From Anseranas semipalmata (lineage: Eukaryota; Chordata; Aves; Anseriformes; Anseranatidae): a stretch of DNA of 64,000 bases. The translations under genes were made by a program, and so were the position numbers. Positions within the stretch are counted from its first letter, which is position 1. Each line of letters begins with the position of its first letter. Positions 1 through 10,100 of this stretch are shown here, piece after piece. Under the pieces are notes generated by a model, which saw only the letters and a list, made by a program, of their open reading frames with translations, had not been told where the DNA came from and searched no databases. The stretch covers positions 1 through 64,000 of the forward strand of contig VXAA01002963.1 of NCBI GenBank assembly GCA_013399115.1. The letters are read 5' to 3'.

Positions 1-114
1 TGATTCTATGATCTTTTTTTCCTATATATCACAATGACTCTAAACTTGGCAGTTTGATAAAGCACAAGCATAAAGTAAAAATTACACCTTTCTGTCTTCT
101 TTTTGTCCTCCAAG

Positions 115-256
115 GATTTTGGTATGAGTGGTATCAGAGTTGGAGTACTGTACACGAGAAATCATGAAATTCAGAAAGCTGTCAATCAACTGGCAGTCTT
201 CCATAGCTGTCCTGGACCTGTTCAACACATTCTCAGTCAATTTCTTAAGGACAGAG
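115..256 (+). CDS. ACCS: ACCS-like exon A
   Basis: Acceptor AG at 113-114, donor GT at 257-258; 142 bp, ends one base into a codon. It encodes the segment after the PLP lysine (DFGMSGIRVGVLYTRN) and a helix ending LSQFLKDR. Confidence 0.85.
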
Positions 257-291
257 GTTAGCCACACTAGAAATGTTTCCATTGAGCTGCG

Positions 292-325
<34 letters not shown>

Positions 326-1742
326 GTTTTGTTTTTGTTTTTCCATTACAGATGTAAATAAAATAGAATTATTTTTTTTTTGCTTTGGTAGATTGGTTGG
401 ATAATGTGTTTTTTCCCACCAATAAAAAGCGACTTAAGGAAGCACAGAATCTTCTTGTGGATGGACTTGCAGATATTGGAGTACCTGTGCTCAAAAGTTC
501 AGGAGGACTCTATGTGTGGGCAGACTTCAGAAAAGTATGTAAGAAGCTTGGAAAGTGGTGGGAATGTAGAAGTTGGAAATGTGAAAATTAGTTGTGCATG
601 TTGTTACACATTTTAATATCAGGTTCTGAAAAATCCTTTCAAATAATTTGTATACTTGTTCAATCTCTAATAGTAAATTATTTTCTTCTTTTAGTTCTTA
701 AAATCACAGACATTTGAAGCTGAACTCGAACTATGGCAGAAGCTCCTTGATAAGAAACTCCTGATTAGTCCTGGAAAAGCTTTTTGTTGTTATGAGCCTG
801 GGTGGTTTAGATTGGTTTTCTCCAATTCTGTAGATAAGATTTATTTATGTAAGTTGGTTTTACTTATAATATGTCATGTAGTAGCATGCAAGTTTTGAGA
901 AACATTAACATTACAAGTAATGAGTTCAAATCTACTTGTCCCCTCTCAGCTTGTGAGGGGCATTATTAGAGTTTGTAGTGGGAAATACCAGATTGGCTCA
1001 GAACGTAGGTTACAAAGCACATCTGTTGGGTTATGTGAAACCTTTAAAATTTGCAGAATTTCATTGTACATTATTTTTCCTGTATTAGGAGTCAGGCGGC
1101 CAAAGTCTTTGTCATAGGCTTACTCCACTTGCAAATTAGCCTTTGTATCATGCGGAAATTCCCCAGCACCCCTAATTTTTATGTGACTCAGATGTAGGAT
1201 ATGAAAAAGTTATCCACCCCTTATGCAGTAAAATACCTAATCTTGAATGAATGCTATATATTTTTGGCCAAAGGTATGTCTGTGAAGTAGTTGGGAGCAT
1301 ACAGAGTAATAGGAAAGTGTAGATTGAAAGGGAACTCTCGGGTCATCTACTGCAACTTCCTGGTCAAAGCAGGGCTGGATGCTAAGTCAGAGCAGGTTTC
1401 TCAGGGCCTTCTTCGGTCAAGTTTTGGGACTGTCCAAAGACGGAGATAAGACAGCCTCTTTGAGCAAGCTGTTCCCATATTTCTTTAGCCATTCTCATGG
1501 TGAATTCTTTTTTTCCATGTGTTCAGTCAGTATTTCCCTTCTGTTTCCACCATTTATTTTGGAGAAGAAAAGCTTGAACTGAGCTGTGTTTCCTTTTTGC
1601 AGGTATTGAGAGACTTGAGCAAATGCTGCACACTGATGATGCTGAACCAGTTGCAAACAACACGTCTTCTACTGCAGACACTTTATGTAATCCAGAAAAC
1701 CTGGATTTCTTCTGGAAAACCTTCAAACACACCAGGGGATGA
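115..1742 (+). CDS. ACCS: ACC-synthase-like PLP enzyme, C-terminal four exons (partial)
   Basis: Four coding exons (115-256, 392-534, 695-848, 1603-1742) join in one open frame of 192 codons plus TGA at 1740-1742, all with GT-AG introns. The protein matches the C-terminal part of 1-aminocyclopropane-1-carboxylate synthase-like aminotransferases (fold-type I, PLP-dependent). It opens with DFGMSGIRVG, the stretch that follows the PLP lysine in this family (SxSKDFG), so the lysine codon ends the previous exon, off the left edge. Later come GGLYVWADFR and SPGKAFCCYEPGWFRLVFS, whose Arg is expected to hold the substrate carboxylate. Animal family members are not known to make ethylene and their substrate is unclear. 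The tail after residue 150 is low-conservation and Ser/Thr/Asn-rich. It could be ACCS proper or a paralogue (ACCSL-like). Family assignment is firm; the exact orthologue is not. Confidence 0.85.
294..346. repeat. T-rich (TTTG/TTTTG)n low-complexity tract
   Basis: A run of T broken by single G bases sits in the short intron after exon A. It may serve as an extended polypyrimidine tract. Confidence 0.8.
392..534 (+). CDS. ACCS: ACCS-like exon B
   Basis: Acceptor TAG ends at 391, donor GTATGT starts at 535; 143 bp. The first two bases complete the Asp codon begun in exon A. It encodes DWLDNVFFPTNKKRL and the family motif SSGGLYVWADFRK. Confidence 0.87.
695..848 (+). CDS. ACCS: ACCS-like exon C
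   Basis: Acceptor AG at 693-694, donor GTAAGT at 849; 154 bp. It encodes ISPGKAFCCYEPGWFRLVFS, the most conserved C-terminal box of the family, with the substrate-carboxylate Arg in GWFRLVF. Confidence 0.88.
1318..1558 (-). mobile_element. old CR1 LINE fragment
   Basis: The plus strand reads as a diverged reverse complement of a CR1 3' region (GGGTCATCTACTGCAACTTC, then AAAGACGGAGATAAGACAGC). It is more diverged than the copies at 2716 and 4740, so probably an older insertion. It ends about 45 bases before the acceptor of the last ACCS-like exon. Boundaries are approximate. Confidence 0.65.
1603..1742 (+). CDS. ACCS: ACCS-like exon D (terminal, with stop)
   Basis: Acceptor TTTTTGCAG ends at 1602. 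The first two bases complete a Cys codon; then IERLEQMLHTDDAEPVANN continues the frame to TGA at 1740-1742. IERLEQML is the usual final helix of the family. The last 30 or so residues (NTSSTADTLCNPENLDFFW and on) match nothing I recognise. Confidence 0.82.
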
Positions 1743-2715
1743 TGTCTCCCAGCTAAAAATATACTTGTTTATTAAAATCATATATGCATTTAATGACTTG
1801 ATGAAATTTAGCATGCTTACATTTACTAAAGGAATGTATTGCTGCAGTATTTTCGGCTGTGACCTTGTGTTAGTGAGTTGTACAGTCTCATTTTGCTGTG
1901 ACCTGCCAATACTAAACTTGCAAGTGGACCTGCTACAATGGAATTGAAAGAAACTGGGCCTCTTGGGTATTGTGAAATTCATCCTTGCTAAGTACAGCCT
2001 TCAGTTTTATTCAATTTCAAGTGTGCTGTGTCAGTGAAATCAGTCTTATATATATACTTGTACAGTTGTTGGATTATGAAATTTGGAACACACCGGTAAA
2101 AATTGTTATGCAGATTACTATATATTATGGACTTCATATTTTTGATCAGAAGACTGAAAGTACTAAATCAGGAGATATTTAAATTTTGCTGATTTTTTGT
2201 AGCTGGCAAAATGTCTTTGTATATTCATGGAATTGTATGCATCTTACAACATTATATACATCTTTCTGTATATGCCTGCTAGTGAGGACTTTCTGAGAAA
2301 GCATTCAGGTTTTTGACTTTTGGGCTCCCTTTCAGATTATTTCTGTGTGCCTGTATTCACTGCAAACTATCAGCCTTTTGGATCATATTTTCATACATTA
2401 AATGCAACAAAACCTTGGAGATCTGTAACGTATGCTCATTTGACAAAATTGTGTGGGAACTTTTTTTTATTTGATTTAGGTTTGGTGAGCAAAAACTGGA
2501 ACTGCAGAGTTAACATACTGCTTCTGTAGAGTCTCAGTAGGAGGATTGTCTCACTACAGTAAGCCTTAGGATCCCAAGTGAACTTGGTAGTTGTGCTCTT
2601 AATAGTAACATGGCCTTTGCCCGGTTTTTCATGGCATTTAAACTTGGCAAGCTTACACTGTTCAAGCTGATAACATAAAGGTAAATAATTGGCCTTTCAG
2701 CAATTCTTAAACTTT

Positions 2716-3550
2716 ATAGAATCATAAAATAGTTGAGGTTGGAAGGCACCTCTGGAGATCTTCCAGTCCAACAACGCTGGCATGGAGGAGGGTCAGGCTA
2801 CAGCAGGGTGACCAGAACTGTGTCCAGTTGGGTTTTGAATATCTCCAAGGATGGAGACTCCAAAGCTTCCCTGAGCAGCCTTTCCCAGTGTGCGATCACT
2901 CTTAGAGCAAACATGTTTTTTCTTATGTTTAAACATAATTTTCTTTTCTCCTTTTCTGCCCATTGCCTCTTGGCACTGCATACCCTGAGAAGAGCCTGGC
3001 TCCATCTTCCTTCCACCCTCTTGTCAGGTATTTATAGAGAGTGACAATAGCCTCCTGAGCCTTCTCTTCTCCAGGCTGAACAGTCCAAACTCTCACCCTT
3101 TCCTCATATGTCAGATGCTCCAGCCCCTTTGGCATCTTTGTTGCCCTCTGCTGGAATTATTCCGTTAGGTCCATGCCTCCCTTGTACTTGCCAAACCCAG
3201 AGGACAGGACCCATCCCTCCAGATGTGTCTCACCAGTGCTGAGTAGAGGGGAAGGGTCATCTCCCTCAATCTGCTGGCAGTGCTTTTCCTGATGCAGCCC
3301 AGAGGGCTGTTGGCCTGCCTTGCTGCAAGGATGCTTGGTGACTCATGTTCAACTTGGTGGCCACCAGGGCCCCCCAGGTCCTTTTCTGCAAAGCTGCTTT
3401 CCAGCTGACTGGCTCATTGTGCATACTGGTGCCTGGGGTTATTCCTTCCCAAGGGCAGGACTTGGCATTTCCCTTTGTTGAGCTTCATGAGGTTCCTGTT
3501 AGCACATTTCTCCAGCCTGTTAAGGTCCCTCTGAATGGCAGCACAACCAT
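2716..3550 (-). mobile_element. CR1 LINE fragment, minus orientation
   Basis: It begins with the reverse complement of the CR1 3' terminus (TAGAATCATAAAATAGTTGA, then GGTTGGAAGG) and continues through the tail of the element back into its reverse-transcriptase region near 3480-3550, where the complement reads like the start of the copy at 4740. It is 5'-truncated and riddled with stops. The many short ORFs on both strands here are shadows. Confidence 0.88.
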
Positions 3551-4739
3551 TAACACTCGTCTCCCTGCCATTGAATTCCAGCACCATGAGAACTTCACCA
3601 CTGACAAACAAAAACAACCATTGGGTAGGAGGGAATGTCCTGATCTGAGAAAGTATTTCAAAGACAGAAAAACAAATGGTTTCAGTGAATGACTAGATCT
3701 GAAAGTGGTGGAAGGCCACTGAAGAGTCCTGAGAGGATCTGCTCCCATGCCTCGTGCATACTTCTAAACATACTTCTAAATGGTTGTGGCAGGGAGTGGG
3801 GAGTGAAACGATGACAGCAATGACAAAAAGTAACGACTAAGTTTTCTGGGACTGAAAAAACAAAGGTTGGTAATAAAACACTACAGAAGACCATTGCAAA
3901 ACTTGCTGACTGCACTTGGCAGATGAAACAATAATTTACTAGATAAATGTATAGCGATATGTAAAGCAGTATGATAGGTTCTGCATCTAACTACTCAGGA
4001 ACCATTACTACTCAGGAATCAAAACCTGTGGTTAATAGCCAGCCCTGTGAAAACACCAGCTTGCTGCTAAAAGGAATTTGAATGCTGGAAATTATTAGAG
4101 AAGAAATAAGAAAGGCTTCAGAAAGTACTCTGTCATTATATAAATCCGTGATGTTCTCACATGTGTTCAGTTGAATACTACATGCAGTTTAGGTCCCCTT
4201 ATGTCAAAAAGGGTACAGCAGAACTGGAAAGGTGAGTTCAGTCTGTTGAGGAATCCTGGACACTCATCTTTGGACTATTTGGGTGTTTCAGGAAGTACTA
4301 CAGTGATTGTCCGCTTCTTAACACCTTTCTTTGAGACATTAAATTCTGGCTTTTGGCCATCTTTGGAGATGGGTTGCTATGCAAACTTTAGCTATGACTC
4401 AAAACTGTTGCTCTTGTGTTAATCTGAAATGCTGCTTCTGAGTGCTGGGGAAAGAGGTAATGTAGAGATTTGTAGCAGAAAAACTAGAATTGCTCCACAT
4501 GGAAGTGCATGTGTGTGTGAGAGAGAAACAGCAGAACAAGAGTTAAAAGCATGACCTGTACTGATAATACAGACGGACACTGCTCCCAGCTAGTCACACC
4601 GAGGAGCAGAGCAAGCCCTAAGGTTGGTGCACTGGTGAGACCATAGCATAGAGGGGCTCCTCAGTGGAGCTTGCGCTTTGACAAGGAGAGGGTGGCAACA
4701 AGCCAGCATATCACATGTACTGTGGGCTGAATCACCAGA

Positions 4740-5610
4740 GCCGTGCTGCCATCCAGAGGGACCTTGACAGGCTGGACAGGTGTGCTGACAAGAATGTCAT
4801 GAATTGCAACAGGAAGTGCCAAATCCTGCACCTGGAGAGGAACAACCCCAGGCACCAGGACATGCTGGGGGCCAGCCAGCTGGAAAGCAGCTTAGCGGAA
4901 AAGGACCTAGGAGTCCTGGTGGACACCCAGTTGACCATGAGTCATCAGTGTGCCCTTGCTACTAAGAAGACTAACAGTATTCTTGGCTGCATTAGGCAAA
5001 GTATTGCCAGCAGGTCAAGAGAAGTGATCCTTCCCCTCTTCTAAGCACTGGTGGGGCCCTACCTGGAGTACTGTGTCCAGTTCTGGGCTCCCTCCTCTGC
5101 TCAGAACTGGTGAGACTCAGCAGGAGTGATGGGTTGCCCAGTACAAGAGACATGGATATACTGGAAAGAGTCCTACATAGGGCAACCAAGATGATCAAGG
5201 GACAAGAGCACCTCTCCTATAAGGAAAGGCTGAGAGAACTGGGACCATTCAGCCTGGAGAAGAGGATGGCTGGGGGGGATCTCATAAATGTATAAATACT
5301 CGAAAGGCAGCTGCAAAGAGGACAGAGCCAGGCTCTTTCTGGTGGTGCCCATTGAGGCAATGGGCACAAACTGGAACACAGGAGGTCCAATCTGAACATC
5401 AGGAAGCACTTTTGTGCTGTGCAGATGATGGAGCACTGGCACAGGTTGCTCAGAGAAGTTGTGGGGTATCCCTCCCTGGAGATCTCCAAAAGCCGCCTGG
5501 ATGTGGTCCTAGGTATCCTGCTCTAGGTGGCCCTGCTTGAGCAGGGGGGTTGGATCAGATGACTTCCAGAGGTCTCTTCCAACCTCAACCATTCTGTGAT
5601 TCTGTCATTC
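4740..5610 (+). mobile_element. CR1 LINE fragment, plus orientation
   Basis: A truncated reverse-transcriptase tail (IQRDLDRLDRCADKNVMN, then the ASQLESSLAEKDLGVLVDT region) is followed by the typical CR1 3' region and a terminus of CTTCCAACCTCAACC then ATTCTGTGATTCTG repeats. Frames are broken by stops, for example at 5042. A (TTTG)n tract follows directly. Confidence 0.9.
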
Positions 5611-5613
5611 TCT

Positions 5614-5646
5614 GTTTTTGTTTGTTTGTTTGTTTGTTTGTTTTTT
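5614..5646. repeat. (TTTG)n microsatellite at the CR1 3' end
   Basis: Five or more TTTG units followed by a T run immediately after the CR1 terminus. Confidence 0.85.
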
Positions 5647-7000
5647 CTGTTAGTGCAGTGAGAAGATAATAACAAAAGAAGATATAAAAGATCTGTCAGA
5701 AAACTTGTTCTTCATCAGCGGTAAAGAAAAACCCCACAGCCGTGATAAGGACTTACTAGCACATACCCTTTGCCTTCTGTGTTGTATGCAAGTGATCCTA
5801 CCAGACTGCTCAGACACATGCATCTTTTGTCTTGTGAGTATGTGTGTGTGAGAGTGTAGAGTCTACAAGAGAATTAGTGGGGGTGGGTAAAACCAATTTA
5901 TTTAGAGATTTGTTAAATAGATTTCCCCCAGATCTCATGCTGACTTTTGTTACACTATTTTCTAAAAGAGCACAAGAGACATTGTTGCTTGTGTCTACAT
6001 CAAAGTACTGCAAAGAGTTCAAAACCAGCACTTGAACAGAAAGAAATATTGTCGTTCAATAAACACCCAGGTGAACTTGCCAGTTGCTCTTCTCAAGGTC
6101 TCCTCTTATTCGAGGTGAGCCGTAGGTCATTACAAATGAGCTAAGTTTGACTTTAGAGCCTGTAGAGGAAGGACATCACAGTATAAGTTCCCGTAATTAT
6201 CCCATGGAACTTGTCACTAGCTAGAGCCTTATATGGGTATGTTAATTTGCAACATACCATTTCTGCTTATCTCAGCAAGGGAGTGATCAAGCCACAGCTG
6301 GGATTTGCAAACTTTGCAGGTAGGCAAGAAGCAGTTGCTTTTGGTTTTGTTTTGGCCAACAATATCTGCAGCATCTATTTCCATTTCCTCCACACTTTGT
6401 GATCGGTTTCATCAGATTCAGTGATCATAGAGAAGAGAAGGGGTGGAAACCTCAGGTCTTACCTAGCAGCAATCCATTACTAAGCAACTTACGAACAAAG
6501 TTTAGAAACAAAGATCTAAGAAGGCACGGAACGTGAAACAGAAGTTGTTGGACTGGGCACCGTGAAAGGCTATCTAGCCTGCCTACACTTAAGGCTTGCT
6601 TTGCTGCAGACACCATACTATCGCCCCACCCTTGGTTATAAGCAAGAGACTAATAAAGGTAAGTTTTTCAAGAAGCTTTATGACCTGATATTTGCTTACC
6701 AACTTTGCTGGCATTCTATTGAATGTGTATTTAATTTTTAAACACCTATGCCATGATTACTGTGTGCAGCCAGACTTTACAGCTAGCTTGTACATCCAGT
6801 GCTGAACTGATAGGTGCACAGAGATCACCCAGGTCTCACAGGTAAAGGACTTGTCTTTAAGAAATGCTGACAAAGCTTTCCCTTGGGCATTCGCTGTGCC
6901 ATCTGCAGTTGATTCTCGTTTTGAAGTTAATAGTCACAAATTGTTTTGTCATATTTTGGAAGGTGGGAAATACAGGCAAAAAAACAACCCAGCATAGACA

Positions 7001-7187
7001 ATGGCTAGTTGGGATGAAAGGCGTGAGTCAAGGAGAACCAGTCGGATGGAGCAAATCACTAAGAAACGAAAGGATGAAGACCTCCTGACATACTACCTCC
7101 GTTGTCAGGATGCCAAAAAGAGCAGTCCCTCTGCAAACCAGCAAAGCAACATTTTCACTCTGCCATGTTCTGACTCCATGAGGAGAG
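7001..7187 (+). CDS. TMBIM7: TMBIM7 exon 1 (first coding)
   Basis: ATG at 7001, donor GTAAGT at 7188; 62 codons plus one base. It encodes a basic, charged N-terminus (MASWDERRESRRTSR, then KKRKDEDLL). A spliced 5' UTR is possible: an AG lies about 20 bases upstream of the ATG. Confidence 0.75.
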
Positions 7188-10100
7188 GTAAGTGGAAAAT
7201 GCTTTATGCAGATGCTCATAATTTGGGAAATAAATATTTTATGACTAGCAGGACAGGGTATCTTTGCTTTAATTCTTAGTGGCCTTCTGAAATCTAGGCT
7301 TGGAAGATAAAGGTTCCCAAATCCTGCTTACTTATTTCAGATTCATGGCCACAGTATGATTTTATCAAAGTGTGATCTTATCAGAAAGAAAGGGATCATC
7401 AACTGTATAAGACACTACATACATTCATCCACACAAAAGGATTATCAGCACTTTACCTTCTTAAGACAAAAATAAAAATTCCTATTGATGTCACTTAGGG
7501 AAAGATTTGTGTTACGAAAAAAAAAAAAAAAAGTGTGTGTTTTGAACCTGGATCAGTTAATAGAGCCAGCTTACAACAAAACACAAACAATCATGTTGAA
7601 ACAAAAAAGAGGTAATGATCTTCAGTAGAAAAGTGGGCACAAGGACCCTGGGCACAGGTTGTGTGCAGGGGCAGCAGGAACCTCTCCAAGTAGCTTTGCT
7701 AAAGAAAACCTGACTGGATTCCTGAGAAAAGGGGAATACTCCCTCCATGCTGTCCCTAAGTGAAAGAGTTCAGAAGATTTTGAAGAGCCCGTGTTGCAGT
7801 ATGTAAGCAAGCAGATGCTTGGGTTTGCTGTTCTGAGTCAGAGAGGGCCCGTGCCCAGTATTACATAATTTGAAGTTTTCACATAAAAACAGCCTCTCTG
7901 TCCACAGCTAGGTTCCAATTATGTTTATTTTTCATTTAACAGACATCCAAATACTTCAGCAGTTCATCAAGAAGCACGAACCACCTGGAGCTGTTGCTAG
8001 CAAAGAAGAAGTTGTTATCATCAGTGAAGACACTGAAGTTTGCAAACGAATGTCACCAAAGAACAATAACCTCAATGAAGCTGCAAGCCTAATGCAAGAA
8101 CAAAGGAGACAAGCAGCAAGCAGAGGTAGCCCTGGATCCCGAAGCATAGACATTAGGGTGCCTCCTGCAGACAGGCCAGTGTCAGAACCTCCAGCTAGAA
8201 GGGCTGAACCAAAAGAGTCGTGTCATCTCACTGCAGGTAAGTGCAACTGCCTGGGCAAGAGAGAGAGAATTGACAAATACAAAATTCTGTTGTCAACGGT
8301 TGCACAGTTCTGTGCTGGGGAGCATGCAGAAAAAACTATTAATGGTGTAATAGCAAAAGTATTTCTGCTTGGCACATCATGTCCATCTTTCCTAGAATTG
8401 TTCGTCTATAGGTGTGACATCTTCCACATACATTGCTTGGGCTCTTGCTGGCAGAGCTCTGGCCAATACTGCGCAGACAGCATGTGCACTTTTAGTTTTT
8501 TTTGCTTAGCCTTTGATGGAAGGAGAGGTATACACCAAACAGCAAATCATTACTAGTTAATGTTAAATTATTGCTAGTTAATGTTTCAGCTGGAGTAGCC
8601 CCTTCCCCCTTATCATTATATTATGAGTATATTGCAGACATATGCTTGAGCTGTGCTTCTCACCCAAAGTTTCCTAAGATCTTTAAATCCAACCTTCTTG
8701 TACCATTCTAGTTTCTCTCGGATTTGCAGTACCCTGCCTATGAAAATGAATGCATCACACTTAAGAGCATGAAGGAAATGTAATTAATAAACTGTGCTTT
8801 ATTACGACCACTAGCAATACTCCTGATTCTTTTCACATGTGAATTATTACACCACAGTTCTTGCTCAGGACAAAAGCACCGAAGTATGTTTGTAAAATGG
8901 GTTTGTGCTCAGAAATCCAGTAATGTATCCCCCATGAGGAGTCAAACAAATGTCCAGTTTGAGTTACTTCCATAAGTTTGGAGAGACATACACTGGTAGC
9001 TAAGAGATGTACCGATTCCATTGGTGTGATAATAGATTAAAACTATAATTTGGTTGTATCCAAACTGTATTTGGTTCTAATCCAGTAACTGTTGAGAGCA
9101 GGTAAAACTACAGTACTACATCTGTACATATTTTTGTTCTCACTACTGTAAGACCATTAAGGACTTTGTTAATCATTATATACAAAATATCAGTAACCAC
9201 AATAAATGTGATCTTTGTTCCATGTAGAATATGCCTTGTAAAGATGAAGACTGAAGTCTGCATTAACTCAAAGCAAGGTTAGGAATGGATACCTGTGGTT
9301 CTTTCTAAACTGTTGAGCTCCTGATTTATGTGTGCATCGAGGCTTTGTCAGGACAAGACTGCCACGGATTGTGGTGAAGTAGCTCAGGCACAGCAGCAAG
9401 AGGGGAACCCATCCACCTTCTAGAAGTAGCCCAAGCAGCCAATTTCTGAGTGACTAGTCAGCAATGGACATATAATGAAAGTAAATAAAGGGCCTATAAC
9501 ACCATTCTAGAGTTGCTGGCTAATCATCAACCTTGTTAGGGAAATACTGAACTAGGAAGTGTACCTTGCAGCTGCAGCTCTGTGTATTGCATGTACCCAT
9601 GTGGGGTGAAATACCCACCCACAGGTAGTGCCCCTTGGCATTGCACAGCTCTCACGGGATGCCTGATACTTTTTTCCTGGGGAATTCATGACAAAAAAGA
9701 AGACAGAAACACTTCACTCTTTCACCATGCATTCTTGGCATAGCACAGTTTTACTCATGCGTTTTATTGCATTGATGAAATAATTGAAATAACATTGTCT
9801 ACATTGTCTCTCTAGATTTCAGCAAGAAGGTCTATTGGCTTGCAGCAACTTGTCTGCTTGTAACAGTGGGAGTTCTGTGCTGGTAAGTTCAGGTGCTATT
9901 CAATCACTCATGCAGCAGCATTTCTTAGCAGCATCTGTTATGGTTAAGCTAAACTCTTGGCTGCCTGGGGACTGGAGGATAGCTGCTGCTTAGGTGCTCA
10001 TAAGGGAAATAGGTAACGAGATGTTCATGACAGCTGTGTAACAACGTGTTACAGCATTACAGCCCTGGTGCATTTGAGCAATTTGGTGATCCCTTAGCCT

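Larger units (their letters stand above)
1743..7000. other. 3' flank of the ACCS-like gene and intergenic DNA
   Basis: No coding exon could be supported here apart from a weak candidate near 5654. The first kilobase is AT-rich and probably holds the ACCS-like 3' UTR; I found no canonical AATAAA close to the stop, only ATTAAA near 1771 and 2397. The rest holds two large CR1 copies and unique sequence. A donor-like AAAGGTAAGT near 6656 could end a non-coding first exon of TMBIM7. Confidence 0.5.

Noticed and set aside
1519..1947. 142-codon plus-strand ORF over the last ACCS-like exon
   Set aside because: Wrong frame relative to the conserved IERLEQML frame and runs through the intron acceptor.
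3345..3692. 115-codon plus-strand ORF
   Set aside because: Antisense of a CR1 fragment plus flank.
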